A DNA stretch of 64,000 nucleotides. Source: Triplophysa rosa (lineage: Eukaryota > Chordata > Actinopteri > Cypriniformes > Nemacheilidae). Made by a program: the position numbers and the translations under genes. The DNA lies in NCBI RefSeq assembly GCF_024868665.1, contig NC_079893.1, forward strand, positions 13,243,016-13,307,015. Reading direction: 5' to 3'. Position 1 is the first letter of the stretch, and each line of letters begins with the position of its first letter. Shown piece after piece: positions 11,050 through 22,310 of this stretch. The notes under the pieces are model-generated. The model worked only from the letters and a program-made list of their open reading frames with translations, did no database searches and was not told the origin of the DNA.

Positions 11050-11260
11050 TGTTGTATGTTAAAGGAAGTGTGGAGTTTGTCCAATAGGGGGAGGTGATGC
11101 ATTGGGTGGTGGGTTGTAATCACTGTTAAAAGCAGAGAAGAACTCATTGTAGAGGCGCTTGTATGTGTATTGTTTGCTGCCCAGATGGATCCTAAATAAA
11201 GAGAGACCATCAAGAAATTCCGTTCTCTTGGAGTTATTCAATTGTATTGGAGATACAACA
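11050..11260 (+). mobile_element. Possible short solo LTR
   Basis: The segment begins TGTTGTATG and ends ATACAACA, so it has TG...CA ends with an 8-base inverted repeat, and contains AATAAA near 11194. The flanking five bases (AGGAA and TCCGC) do not match, so the case is weak. Confidence 0.3.
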
Positions 11261-11279
11261 TCCGCCATGTTATTGCACG

Positions 11280-11296
11280 AGAGAGAAAGAGAGAGA

Positions 11297-11332
<36 letters not shown>

Positions 11333-11333
11333 C
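11280..11333. repeat. (GA)n microsatellite
   Basis: About 50 bases of GAGAGA with two interruptions. Confidence 0.95.
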
Positions 11334-11469
11334 ACGGTGACTTCACTGCACATTAAGTCGGGGAGTCTACAAACATCAAACGAGGAAATTTTTGCATTGG
11401 TCTAGTATATATCTGTGTTTTCGATTTCACATGTGTTCATTATGTGTAGGAACCGTAACATTTAAGCGG

Positions 11470-11950
11470 ATAACAGTGTTAGGCTTGATTCACATTTTGC
11501 GTCTAAAACCGCGCGCAAAACGCGAGACGCGCTGCTTTCTCCTTTTTTTCAAAGCGCTCCGGCAGTTGCGCACGCAGAGCGTCTGCCGTTGCTAAGCAAC
11601 CATGGGCCACGATAGCCGTTGAGACGAGGAGGTACAAACAAAGGATATTTGGTATTTATATATTATATGCATTGAAAATACCTTGCGATAACTCTGCTAC
11701 TAGATTTAGTTATGCTGTGATCATCTGTGTCTCCATCTTCATTGAGCTTGTCTATGGCCCTGTCCCAAATGCCGCACTTGCGGTCTCGTGGACTTAAATG
11801 TCTACCATGTCTACGAGTCCGTAGGGTGTCCCATTTGTCATTTTAGAGCTCAGAAGTCTGCTCGCGAGCGCCTCCTTTGTGCCCTCGATGCGGTCTTCGG
11901 CGAAGCCCGCATTGATGCAGACTCCACTGAAGTCCCCTACCCAGTAACCC
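11470..11950. other. Fragments of GC-rich cyprinid DNA repeats
   Basis: Stretches such as TTGATTCACATTTTGCG with GCGTC-rich sequence (about 11485-11640), and GTCCCAAATGCCGCACTTGC (about 11763), look like ends of non-autonomous DNA elements. No matched termini were found and the family is not assigned. Confidence 0.35.
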
Positions 11951-11954
11951 AGCA

Positions 11955-12482
11955 AACACAGAACGTTCCCCTAACGTTCCCATATGGTTTTGGTTATTTT
12001 TATGTAACCGAACGAGAACCTTTAGAGAACGTCCCCTACAAGTTATTTTTTGGTTTAATTTAAATAACCTAAAAAGAACCTAATGGGAACGTTCTCTACA
12101 GGTTCTCTTCTGGTTACATAAACTCTACAGGTTCTCTTTTGGTTACATAAAAATAACCTACAAAGAACCTAATGGGAACGTTCTCTACAGGTTCTCCTTT
12201 GGTTACATAAAAATAACCTAAAAAGAATCTAATGGGAACGTTCTCTACAGGTTCTCTTTTGGTTACATAAAAATAACATACAAAGAACCTAATGAGAACG
12301 TTCTCTACAGGTTCTCTTCTGGTTACATAAAAATAACCTACAAAGAACCTAATGGGAACGTTCTCTACAGGTTCTCCTTTGGTTACATAAAAATAACCTA
12401 CAAAGAACCTAATGGGAACGTTCTCTACAGGTTCTCCTTTGGTTACATAAAAATAACCTAAAAAGAACCTAATGGGAACGTC
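11955..12482. repeat. 60-bp minisatellite with an inverted half-unit
   Basis: From about 12065 to 12480 a 60-base unit (core GTTCTCTACAGGTTCTC then GGTTACATAAAAATAACCTA) repeats about seven times, the last five in strict 60-base register. The stretch 11966-12030 carries the same unit in the opposite direction. Because 60 is a multiple of three, the minus strand stays open for 129 codons with a 20-residue repeating peptide; this is a by-product, not a gene. The preceding CCCAGCAAACACAGAACGTT is typical of the end of a fish DNA transposon carrying such arrays. Confidence 0.9.
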
Positions 12483-12489
12483 AAAAGCA

Positions 12490-13380
12490 TTAAAGCATAA
12501 CACTATGATTTTTTGTATGCTGCTTTGAAATTGTGTAGTTATAATAAAAACTCTACCATCATGGGCTGATACAGGAATTCAATATTAATGCAATTAATGA
12601 AAAAAAATTATGCAATTTGAAATAAAACTATGGCCACAGTACAGATCAAATGTTGCAGTTCGGAACAGCCAAAAATAAACCCATCTATTGATGTGACTTT
12701 GATGTGCACACATTATCCCACACACATATAAAGTGTTTGTACAGCGTTAAGATTTAAATGGTGTTACTTTTAATTCACCGTAACAGTGAACCGTTGTTAC
12801 ACAAGACTTGAGAAATATATCAAATTACCGTTTTCAGACAGTAGGGGGCGCTCACACACAATGTTTGTTTGAGCACGTACCATTTTTCTGGAAAGCATCC
12901 AACACTGAATTCAGGAAGCCAACTCAATCATCAGGTAATGTGTAGAATGTAATCAGTTTCAAACAGGTACATGCACTATAAATAGGATAGGACTTAAACA
13001 GAAATCACTTCACAAAGATTTATTACCCACATGTGCAAGCATAACATGTTTATTGTTTTTACCAATAATTGAGAAAGTTACAGTGCTGAATCAAATTCCT
13101 TTAAATCAAATGATTGTAACATGAGTGGAATAAAATGTAACAGTACATACATTGTACCAAATACTGCCCTGTCTCTGTAATGCACAGTGGGGACCAAACA
13201 ATATACTGTATAATATCCATTTGTATGATGTACACAGATCGGGATGAGACAGCATGAATTTCTGGACAGCAGAATAGTTGAATAGCTATGTCACAGGAAA
13301 AGAGGCAGAACATTTCTGTATTCTCCTCACTGAAAAAGAAACATTAGGCAGTCAGGCAAGACATATGGGAAAACACCCGT
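12490..13380. other. AT-rich sequence, no gene seen
   Basis: No recognised coding sequence or repeat termini, apart from a common AGGGGGCGCTC motif near 12843. Confidence 0.4.
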
Positions 13381-13833
13381 CTGTCTCATATTTGTATCTC
13401 ATGTCTGTGTTAGACTTTGGAGTGGATTCAGCTAATATACATTTATACGCTGATGATACAGTTATATACACAGCAGCATCTTCTGTAAACCAAGCATTAA
13501 TGAAATTACAAAATGCATTTTATGTAATTCAACGCTCACTGTTACAGATGAAGTTGGTTTTAAACTAAAAAAATACAAAATATATGATCTTTAGCCATAC
13601 TAACTATAAGGAACCAGATGTGGTAACCTCAACTCTAGATGGTACCCAAATTGAAAGAGTTGGCTCCTATAAATATTTAGGTATATGGATGGACAAGAAA
13701 CTGGCTTTTAATGTCCACATTGATAATTTGTTGAGAAAACTCAAACCAAAACTGAGGTTTCTTTATCGTTTGAAAAGCTGCTTTAATTATGAGGAGAGAA
13801 AGACATTTATAGAAAGTACATTTTTGTCTATTG

Positions 13834-15550
13834 TAGGGCTGCAATTTACGATTATTTAATTGTCGACTAATCTAACGATTATTTTTTCGATTAGTCGACT
13901 AATCTAACGATTATTATTTTTTATTAATCTAATAAAGATTTTTTGGATTACTTTATTAATCCTTTGGCAAACTTTGCACATAAACAATAAGTTCTAGTAT
14001 TTTCTTACATTATAAAGCAAATCATACTTTTACTCCACTACATTTTATAAATAAATATTGTTGTTTTAACATTTTAATCCGTGTTTACATTAAAATCACC
14101 ATCTTCTTTTAATTAAGTAGTTTTAATTTTAAAAGTAAAAAAATACTGATTTTTTATGTACTTAAGTACTGTATTAAAGGTAAAAAAATGTTTTATTGCA
14201 CTTATGCTTTTTGTTGTCCTTATGTTGTTCCAATTGCTTCCATTGTTTCCCTCATCTGTAGGTCACTTTGGATAAAAGCGTCTGCTAAATGACTAAATGT
14301 AAATACTTTAAAAAATGTGTATATGAAATACTAGAGCATGATATATGCTCTGTATTTTTTTCCTCAAAGTAATATCCGACTCTATTTTCAGTCTCATAAT
14401 ATAATTGAGTAAAAGTAAAATACTGCTATCTGTCTCTGTTTATTGTACAAAACTATCACCGTATAAAAGACTCTAATGCAGAGTGGCGTTAAAGCGAGCC
14501 CGCGCACGCGGAACTCAGAATGATGCGCTTAATGCATTCGCTTCGTTATTTACAGTTATGCGCATCCCGGACGCACAATGATGCGCTTAAAGCACATACT
14601 CCTTCTGAAGTCCCGGGGATCATTTTGCTCCCCAAAGTAAATAATAGTTAGAACACAACGAGAAGAGATGATATGTTACATGTTTAACACATAGTGCGTT
14701 GCATCAATCCGACATTTTACAGTTAAATCAGAGGTTTAAAAAGAGTTATTTCGTATGAAGACGCAACATATTCAGACCGCTTCCAGTGCTTCTAATAAAC
14801 TAAGCTATACTCAGCGAGTAACGTTAACTCACAGTCTCTAGCAAAATACATTTTAAACTAAGCCATAGACTATCATCGTGTCATTATGAAGAATAATGAA
14901 AACATTGGAACATCTTGGAAAGAGTAGCGTCCTGACCGTCACCGTACACACGCATGCTGACTGGAGATTGACAGACAGCACCAGCGGAGGTCAGAGTTTC
15001 TTAATGATGCTATATTGGTTTATTCCTTGCATAAAAAGCTATCGAATGACATAAAAAGTGCATTGGTGGTTTCATGATAGTCAGTCCTTTTTGAAGCTTA
15101 AGAGTAATTTAATCAGGGTCACAATCTGCAAAGGTTCACATACACTAACTTACACTAGTACAATAGCGTTAATGTAAATCATTAATGTAAAGCGTAGTTT
15201 TACATTACAAAAAAGTAAATTACAAAAAGTAATTTATTATGAAAGTCTACATCTACGTTCCCCTCCCCGTCCGTTTGTGATTGCGTGTCCATGCTGTGAT
15301 GATCGCATTCCGGGGGTAACGTTAGGGGGAATTCCTCCGTCCATTCACTAACTTACTGCGTCCGAGGCTCTCGATCGCTTTTTGTCGGGTGAATTATACT
15401 TTCTCTTGTTCTGCTGATTAACTTACACACGCCCGGGAACAGAAACTGCTATTACAGCAGATAAACGTAAATAATACGAAGCGTCGACGCATTTCACGCA
15501 CGTCGACGTATTTTAGTAGTCGACGTAGTCGACGCGTCGTTGCAGCCCTA
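13834..15550. mobile_element. Non-autonomous hAT element, 1,717 bp
   Basis: Terminal repeats TAGGGCTGCAA (13834) and TTGCAGCCCTA (ending 15550) are flanked on both sides by TCTATTG (13827-13833 and 15551-15557), a 7-base match to the expected 8-base hAT duplication. Subterminal repeats rich in GTCGAC and TTAGTCGACTAATC are present at both ends. No transposase frame lies inside; a SINE tail fragment sits at 14260-14303. Confidence 0.92.
14260..14303 (+). repeat. SINE tail fragment
   Basis: GGTCACTTTGGATAAAAGCG then TCTGCTAAATGACTAAATG is the shared SINE/LINE tail without the tRNA head, inside the hAT element. Confidence 0.75.
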
Positions 15551-15680
15551 TCTATTGATTATGGGGACATTGTTTATATGTATGCAGCCTCTTCTGTATT
15601 AAGGAAATTGGATTTTATCAACCATGCAGCATTACTTTTTGCGTGGTGCAGATTCACGCTCATCATTGTGTATTATATCT

Positions 15681-15829
15681 TTCCTGTAGCTCAAGTGGTA
15701 AGAGCATTTCGTTAACAACTTATGGTTGTGGGTTCGATCCCAGGGATTGCCTATGTATAAATGTATAGGATAAAGCAATGTAAGTCGCTTTGGATAAAAT
15801 CGTCTGCCAAATGCGTAAATGTAAATTAT
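15681..15829 (+). repeat. tRNA-derived SINE inside LINE relic
   Basis: Head TTCCTGTAGCTCAAGTGGTA and B box GGGTTCGATCCC, then the tail AAGTCGCTTTGGATAAAATC and CCAAATGCGTAAATGTAAA. Same family as the copy at 3124. It splits the C-terminal part of the LINE. Confidence 0.9.
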
Positions 15830-16250
15830 ATGAATCTGTTTCATGTTCATCTTTACATTTTAGGAGGAAAGTTCATATATATTTATTTCTTAGACACTAC
15901 TGGGCAAATAACCCTCTTATTTTTCTAATCTTTTAACCTTGTACATAAATAGTTATTGCACCAGCTCAATCGTATTTACACTTAAAATTTCCAAGTGTCC
16001 TCAGAATTTGGTAAATGTGCTTTTTCGTTCTATGCCCCTTGGGCATGTAATGATTTGCAAAGGGTATTTAAATTGGTGTCCTTTCTATCGTCATGCACTT
16101 TTAAATGTATTTTGTATCATGTTTTAAAAGATTCCTTTAAAACCAAGTCTTAAGTGTTTATCTTGATTTACTTGTTATTAGTTTTTGTTACTGAGTGTTA
16201 TGTGTCTTTGTTTTGTGTGAAACTTTGTGTGCCACTGTCTTGACCCAGGA

Positions 16251-17414
16251 AAAAGAGACATTTTTTTTATAACAATGCAAAAACTATAATACTGTAATAA
16301 TAAAAGGTAATATTTAAATAAATATTGCATTCTGCATGTTCTTGCAGTGTCACAATGGTTAAATGTCAATGTCATGAATTGTGCAGATACTGTAGATATG
16401 TCTAAATTTTAGATTCAGAAAGAAGCAACAGATTGTATATGGTCTTTAATAAAGATTGTGATATGCTTTTTTTGGAAGATTGCCCACCCTACATGCAGCA
16501 GCTGGTAGACAAAAAAGCCAAAGACAAAAGCCAAATCATATACTGTATGTATTATATGCACTTTGGCTGGTCAAGCTACAAATAATAACACAGATTTCTG
16601 TATTAAATTTAATATTTTGTATACAATTACAAAAATATAGGGTTAAGACATACAGGGATTGCTTAAATGAGTCAAATATTTTTTTTGAACCGATTCTTTT
16701 AAAAATAACCCCATGAAACTGATGTTCTAACATTAATCCGACATCCCAGTGATTCATATGAAAATGTCGACATTTTAGGCAGCTGCATTTAATTCCCAAA
16801 ACATTATCATCATGGCTATTCACAAATACTCTTCTAAAATTTGAGGTGTCACTGACAGGTGAAAGGCTACACCGAAAGAAGACACAGGTACAGAATATAT
16901 ATAGTCCATGGGTGTTGAGGGGACCGTTGACAGGTGTGGGGATTGCAGACACGAAACAGATGCGGGAGCGTGGAGGAGCGTGAGTAATGGAGTCCTGGGG
17001 CAAACACGGGGAGAAACCGGGACACAGTCGCTGTGCAGGAGATGGTTACCAATTCTTACCACTTAGGGTCTGCTTGTCAGAATGGTAGAGGTCAGTGCTA
17101 CAGGTCGGTCAGCATTTTTGGGCAAGAAAATGTTGTGAGGCTGTTGAAGAGAAGGCTGAGCTGGACGAGTCATTCGACTAGAAAAGAAAATGGGGAAACA
17201 GGTAAGACGTTTACAATCTCATATATTAAAATATTGAACAATTTCAGGTAATACATTTAAAAATGAATAAATATATAAATACTACTATAGTTATACGACA
17301 GGGCAAATATGAGTGATTTTGCACATGCAAAATTATAATTTCATTTTGAATGTCATGGATGTTCAGTACTAAACTAAGAGCTTTATTCAAAGGTTCATAT
17401 GAACCTAATAAACA
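16251..17414. other. Unassigned sequence, no gene supported
   Basis: The minus strand is open for 155 codons (16536-17003), but composition and residues give no recognisable family. A GC-richer patch at 16900-17200 ends at a splice-donor-like CAGGTAAGAC (17199). Neither is enough to call a gene. Confidence 0.35.
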
Positions 17415-18147
17415 TTCACTATATCAACAAAAGTATTGAGATGCTTCTTTTTAATGAACAGTTTCATTTCTGTGACTTCAAATCTTAATGCTGCAGCATA
17501 TAATGATATTGTAGAGAATTGTGTGCCTCTAATTTTTTTAACAACAGTTTGGGAAGGGCCTTTTCTATTCCCACATGACATTCATCCTATATAAAAGACA
17601 AGGTTCAGAAAGAAATTATTAATTTAGTCAGCGAAGAAGAACTTGACTGGTCTGCATAAAGCCAAGTCCTGAACCCAGCTGAACACATTTGGTGTGACTT
17701 TAAATGCAGACTTTGAGCCAAAAACTCATCACTTGACATCAGTCACTTGTACACAAAGGTACAGCCATTTTGGACCAGAAAAAGATGCTTCTAAAACTGT
17801 TGCAAAAGAGATGGAAACAAAATTATATACAATGGCTTTTGTAGAAATGCCACATTGAAAAGTTTCAGAGCCTTTTCTGTCCAAAAATAACTACTGACTG
17901 TGCACAAGTCATTGGTGTTGGGTGACGAGTTTTTGGATCAAAGTTGCATTAAAAGTCACACAAATGTGCTTTATGCAGACCAGTCAAGATGTTCCACACT
18001 GACTCAATGAACGATGTCTTTTTAAACTATGCATTACTAGACCCATCCCAAAATGCTGCTTTAAAATTGTTGTCACGGAAATGACTAAAGCAGTCAAACC
18101 TGTTCATGAGAAGGGGCTGTCCTAATACTTTTGTCCATATAGTGTAT
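17415..18147. mobile_element. Tc1/mariner-type element, decayed
   Basis: CACTATATCAACAAAAGTAT at 17415 and its inverse ATACTTTTGTCCATATAGTG ending about 18147 are the termini of a widespread fish Tc1/mariner-type element. Inside, around 17670-17720, the stretch AATGCAGACTTTGAGCC and the residues LNPAEHIW (with a stop close before) recall the C-terminus of a Tc1-type transposase, but stops are frequent. No TA duplication is visible on the left. Confidence 0.75.
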
Positions 18148-18149
18148 GT

Positions 18150-18430
18150 AAACTATGTGTGTGTGCTTGTATACATGATTTACGAGGACACATATCTGTG
18201 TAATGACATGTGTATAACAACGTAAACATGGTTTCTGTGTCCTCGCAAACTTAATTGCTTAAAAAACATACTAAATGATCATTTTTTAAAAGAAAAAATG
18301 CCTACGGTTTTCTGTGATGTTAGGTTTAGGAGTAGGGTTAAGACATAGAATATACAGTTTGTACAGTAAAAAATCATAATGTCTATGAAGAGACCACATA
18401 TGCAAGTATGTGAGTGTGTATATACACTAC
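18150..18430. repeat. Cyprinid dispersed repeat
   Basis: Contains TTTACGAGGACACATATC, AGGTTTAGGAGTAGGGTTAA and TGTATATACACTAC, a combination I associate with cyprinid dispersed repeats. No termini were assigned. Confidence 0.4.
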
Positions 18431-18474
18431 AATAAAACCAACAATTTCCACAAATAAAAACATGTCATTCGTAC

Positions 18475-18603
18475 CTCTCAAAATACCAGATGTTGTCATA
18501 CACATTGAACAGATTTGTGTGCAGCGCTTCTCTTTCATCTGGCTTAGGTGACTCACATGAATCGCCTACTACTTGTTGAACAAAGAGACATGCATCCACT
18601 TTT
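18475..18603 (-). CDS. Possible orphan coding exon, unknown product
   Basis: On the minus strand a 129-base segment lies between a pyrimidine-rich acceptor (...TTTTTTCAG) and a donor (GAGAG followed by GTACG). Only one frame is open through it, in the phase that starts after one base and ends with two; it encodes a stretch including KVDACLFVQQVVGDSCESP and LHTNLFNVYDNIWYFE. The composition (balanced, with Trp, Cys and acidic residues) looks like real protein, but I do not recognise the family. The 54-base candidate exon at 19806-19859 cannot join it in frame. It could be an exon of an unrecognised gene, an alternative exon or a pseudogene piece. Confidence 0.35.
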
Positions 18604-18730
18604 CTGAAAAAAGAAGGAAAAACAATAAAAATGTGTTAACAATCCTACTCCCACACACAAAAATGTTTCCCAGTCTTTTTACAGGTACTCTCAGTACTGC
18701 ACACTTAATAATTTTTGTATTGCTATTTTA

Positions 18731-19640
18731 ACAATTCCATTCTGATGTGACACCATACTGTCATTTTTCTGATGTAAATTACTTAAATTATAAGCGGACT
18801 GGATATATGTAAATGTCATTTCAAACTATTAATAAAATCTAGTTATTTTACAAGGGCACATTAGAGGAAGCAGTTCAAGACAAGTTCCCCAATAATGCAA
18901 TTTATTTTAATCATTATTTTAATCACTTTTTGGCATTTAATGACACGGTGATCGAAGGCATTTATTATATAAATGTACATAGATTTTTTTAAAAACTGAA
19001 AGAAAAAAAAATAGACTACTGTATATAGAAGAGTTACATAGTCGCGCGCCAGGCCCGCGAGCCTGACTGCGGTCATATAAGCTGAGGTCTGTGCCCTGCA
19101 TGCGCACAGCCGGATTCCATTCTGAGTGGACGGACCGCGTACTGTCAGTTTTCCTGAGGTAATTTTTACTTAACCAGTCATTAAATTACTTAACGTAAAA
19201 GCCAACTACGAATGTGAATGGAAAGTAAATAAAATAATGTGAATAGAAAGTAAATAAAATAAAGTATTTACTTGAAGAAAGTAGTTTAAATCTAGTTGGT
19301 CTTTAAGAACACAGTCAGAGAAATAAGTTATTTTTCAAGTTTTGAAGTGGATACACCAATGATGTACAATTATTATTTTAATCACCTTTCATTTTTTAAT
19401 GCCGTAAGGGTAATGACACAGTGATACAAGGCATCATTATATGAATGTAAATTGATTAAAAAACGAAAATACACAACGTTAAACTCCTGTCAGAGGAGTC
19501 AAATTCTCAACGTTACTCGAGTGCCAAGCCCATGAAACCTGTCCTGACTGAGGGCATAAACTGATGTTTAAAGCATAAGGAATCTGACTCATCAAACTTT
19601 ATCCTGAGGTAAAATCGGCAAGTTTTAATTCATTAATACT
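18731..19640. repeat. Three diverged tandem copies, about 400-470 bp
   Basis: Landmarks repeat in order. ATTCCATTCTGA(G/T)GTG at about 18732 and 19115 and a diverged form at about 19580 are each followed within 50 bases by CTGA(T/G)GTAA, then by ATTATTTTAATCAC (18915, 19372), GACAC(G/A)GTGAT and a GCCAAGCCC/CCAGGCCCG patch. Divergence is high, so the duplication is old. Confidence 0.55.
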
Positions 19641-19805
19641 TAAGCCCGCTATATTTGACATTTAACATTATGAATAAAGTAAAAATAGTCAGCTTGGATC
19701 GCGAGAAGCCGTTTTGTTTCAAAGTGTTGCCTGACATGTTAACGTTACTTAAATATTTTTTGTATAAATATTATTCTCGTTTTGTTGGTAAAAGGGTGGA
19801 CTCAC

Positions 19806-19859
19806 AGACTTGGCTATGAGCGCGCGAGCTGCCTCCCTCAGACACGTTGACGAGTGCAC
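19806..19859 (-). other. Candidate 54-bp exon, minus strand
   Basis: The minus strand reads ...TTTCTTTCTAG as acceptor, then 18 codons in one open frame (VHSSTCLREAARALIAKS), then GTGAGT as donor. It is short and could occur by chance. Its phase is incompatible with the exon candidate at 18475-18603. Confidence 0.25.
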
Positions 19860-20700
19860 CTAGAAAGAAAGACAGAATAAACTCATTAAGCTGTGTGCCC
19901 ATAAAGAAACAATGAATTCGGTAACCGGTTATTTTGTAGTAGTAGTGTAGTGTAGTGGTAATATTACTACATTATAATAATGCGTGAGCACGCAGTATTA
20001 ATTTGCTTTCTCACACCCCTGCTGAAAAAAAACAATACAAACCATAACATAATTCAATTATGAATACCGTTCAAAATACCATTATGAACCATTACATTTT
20101 CGCTTAAAATATTCGAGTGCGCTCAGACCGCGTTCTGTGTGTGTGCAAATCCCTCAGTGGCCCTTCACTGGCACCAGGCGGAAGGACGGACGAGACAAGG
20201 GGGTGCCTCTTCGCCCACGACTCGTCTATATTTGGCCACATCCAAGTAATGACCACCTCGAGGCTAGAATGTTTTTTCGCAGTTTTCATAGCACTGTATA
20301 AGCATATTTATATGTTGCGAGATTTACTGATAACTTCGTCATATATTTACTTAAAAAAAGACTTCTGTGTATCACGCAGATCATAGACATTTAACTATGC
20401 TGTTTAAACTTAAGAAACCAAACAGGCACTGTGTATACTGAACGTGTCTTTTTTTGTTTGTTGCTGAAAACAGCCCCATATGAATATTTATCATTTAAAA
20501 GACCTGTAAAATATTTAACACACTGGTCTAAAAAAATCCTTCATTGGGATCTATAGACCACTTTGGAAAATGTAACCAACCCGGGTCCAGAAGAACTTCC
20601 CGTTTCAGTTTTTAACACTAACCCAGTGTTTGGAGCAAAATACAACAAAAAACTAAACCGGAGCCTTTATTAAATTTATACTGTTAAAATAATTATAATC
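19860..20700. other. No confident gene
   Basis: A GC-richer patch at 20117-20280 is open on both strands for 60-90 codons without a recognisable product. The remainder is AT-rich. Confidence 0.35.
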
Positions 20701-20789
20701 TTCTTTTCCAGCATCACTTGGTGTCAGATTGTTGTACTGTAAGTGATAAATACAAATGTCAATGTGCATTTAATATTTGCCTCGTTCAT

Positions 20790-20925
20790 CATTTCTTGTT
20801 TGCGGTGGTGATGGACAGGCTGACAGATGAGGTCAGACAGGAATCTCCATGGACTATGATGTTTGCGGATAATATTGTGATCTGTAGTGAGAGCAGGGAG
20901 CAGGTGGAGGAAAGTAGTATATATG
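20790..20925 (+). pseudogene. LINE reverse transcriptase relic
   Basis: A short frame encodes VVMDRLTDEVRQESPWTMMF followed by ADNIVICSESREQVEE. This is a common fish LINE reverse transcriptase segment in which the catalytic FADD box has become FADN. Nothing of the polymerase remains on either side. Confidence 0.8.
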
Positions 20926-21986
20926 CGGGTCATAGTGTCAAAATGATTGACAGGTATGATTGATGGGGTCATTGACCTTTGCGGAGGGGGGTTGGTGGTG
21001 TTGAATTACTTCCGGACCACCCACGTTGCGAGGGACTGCCCACTTTGCGTTGACCTTTGACCGTATCCGCCCCTTAGTGTGGTACCGCCCACGTCGCGTT
21101 GAACTTTTGACCGTGCCCTCACATCCCATTTTTCCGGGGCATGTATTAGGGCATGTTTTAGGATGTATTGCTACATATCTATATAAATGTGATATGTCTG
21201 TTCAAACCCAGTCATGTTTGCTCTTTTTCTGCCTATTTTGTATCAACAGCAGCTAAACAAGACCCAAAGGCTCTTTTAAGAGCCCTTTCCAGAGCATCTT
21301 TGGCTTTGTAAGTACACATTTTGACTGTCAGATACCTCCTCTGTATTTGGGTTCAATGTTATAAAGCCTGTTAGTCATCAGTGATATAGACATAATTCTT
21401 TATATTTAAACATTCTACATCAACATTTTGAGTTTTTGATTTTGAATTATGCGGAAAAGCCCTTCCTGCCCTCCTTCTGCATTTCACGCTACAGAAACTC
21501 AGTCACGTGATGTCATGTGCAACTGCAAACACCCTATTCGTTTCTGATCTTGATGTGATTCTGGATAACAATGCCAGCTTTTTACCTTGCCAATCATAAA
21601 CTGTGTCATATTGTGTTTAGCTGTTGCATATTCATAACAATATGTCAATAATAATTTTGAATGCCTCTAAAGCTCACATCTCAATTTTACAGACTTATCT
21701 AGCTGTCAGACACATCCGTTTAAATTTAGTTCATTTAGATTAATGCTTAATTTTATCACATATTACATAAAAAAAATCATATTATAATTTGCAGCACAAA
21801 TGCAACATTTGCCAAAGACTGTACTGTAATGTTAACAATTGCATTTAATATTTTATCGACTCTTTTATTTTTTAGATTTTCACTGTCCTCCACTGTTGTC
21901 TCCACTCCACGGTTGTCTCCACAATTTTCAAACACTTTTATTTCAAGGTAAGTACTATTCTTCGGGTTCACTTAAATGTGCTCTTA
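20926..21986. other. Unassigned sequence before assembly gap
   Basis: A patch at 20965-21125 has two imperfect repeats of a CCGCCCACGTCGCGTTGA-like motif. The rest is AT-rich, with no gene recognised. Confidence 0.35.
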
Positions 21987-22086
21987 NNNNNNNNNNNNNN
22001 NNNNNNNNNNNNNNNNNNNNNNNNNNNNNNNNNNNNNNNNNNNNNNNNNNNNNNNNNNNNNNNNNNNNNNNNNNNNNNNNNNNNNN
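21987..22086. other. Assembly gap, 100 N
   Basis: One hundred undetermined bases, the usual placeholder for a gap of unknown size. Confidence 1.
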
Positions 22087-22310
22087 AATTTTGAAAAGAA
22101 TGCTAAACAATCGTATTTTAACCTAGGGTTAGAACTAAACTAGGGGACTATTCTTATTTTAGATCTTGAAATATCATCTCAAACTAAACATTTATTAAAT
22201 AAAACAGTGTAGAACTAGACAAAATGGAGATGAAGATATACTGTAAGTTTTTCCTAATTTCAGGTTTAAAAGTTTAACCCTAAACCAGATTTTGACATGT
22301 TTGGTTTTTA

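Larger units (their letters stand above)
13385..16250 (+). pseudogene. LINE reverse transcriptase 3' half, split by a hAT and a SINE
   Basis: Three pieces form one non-LTR reverse transcriptase relic. The first (13385-13833) has the catalytic LYADDTVIYTAAS box, then LVLN, a stop at 13566, IFSHT and YKYLGIWMDKKLAFNVHIDN. The second (15551-about 15680) continues in frame with DYGDIVYMYAASSVLRKLD. The third (15829-16250) holds the C-terminal AFSFYAPWAWNDLQ motif and a 3' end with TTGACCCAGGAAAAAGAGAC. A hAT element (13834-15550) and a SINE (15681-15829) separate the pieces. The palm domain before YADD is missing or unrecognisable, so it is 5' truncated as usual for LINEs. L2/Jockey-like by motif; the exact clade is uncertain. 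Confidence 0.85.

Noticed and set aside
12065..12480. Regular direct repeats that could suggest a CRISPR array
   Set aside because: The whole 60-base unit is repeated with no unique spacers, and the genome is a vertebrate.
12114..12503. 129-codon minus-strand reading frame
   Set aside because: It is the translation of the 60-bp minisatellite, with a 20-residue repeat caused by the period being a multiple of three.
20117..20386. Possible gene in a GC-richer patch open on both strands
   Set aside because: No recognisable protein features and no supporting splice sites or homologous motif.
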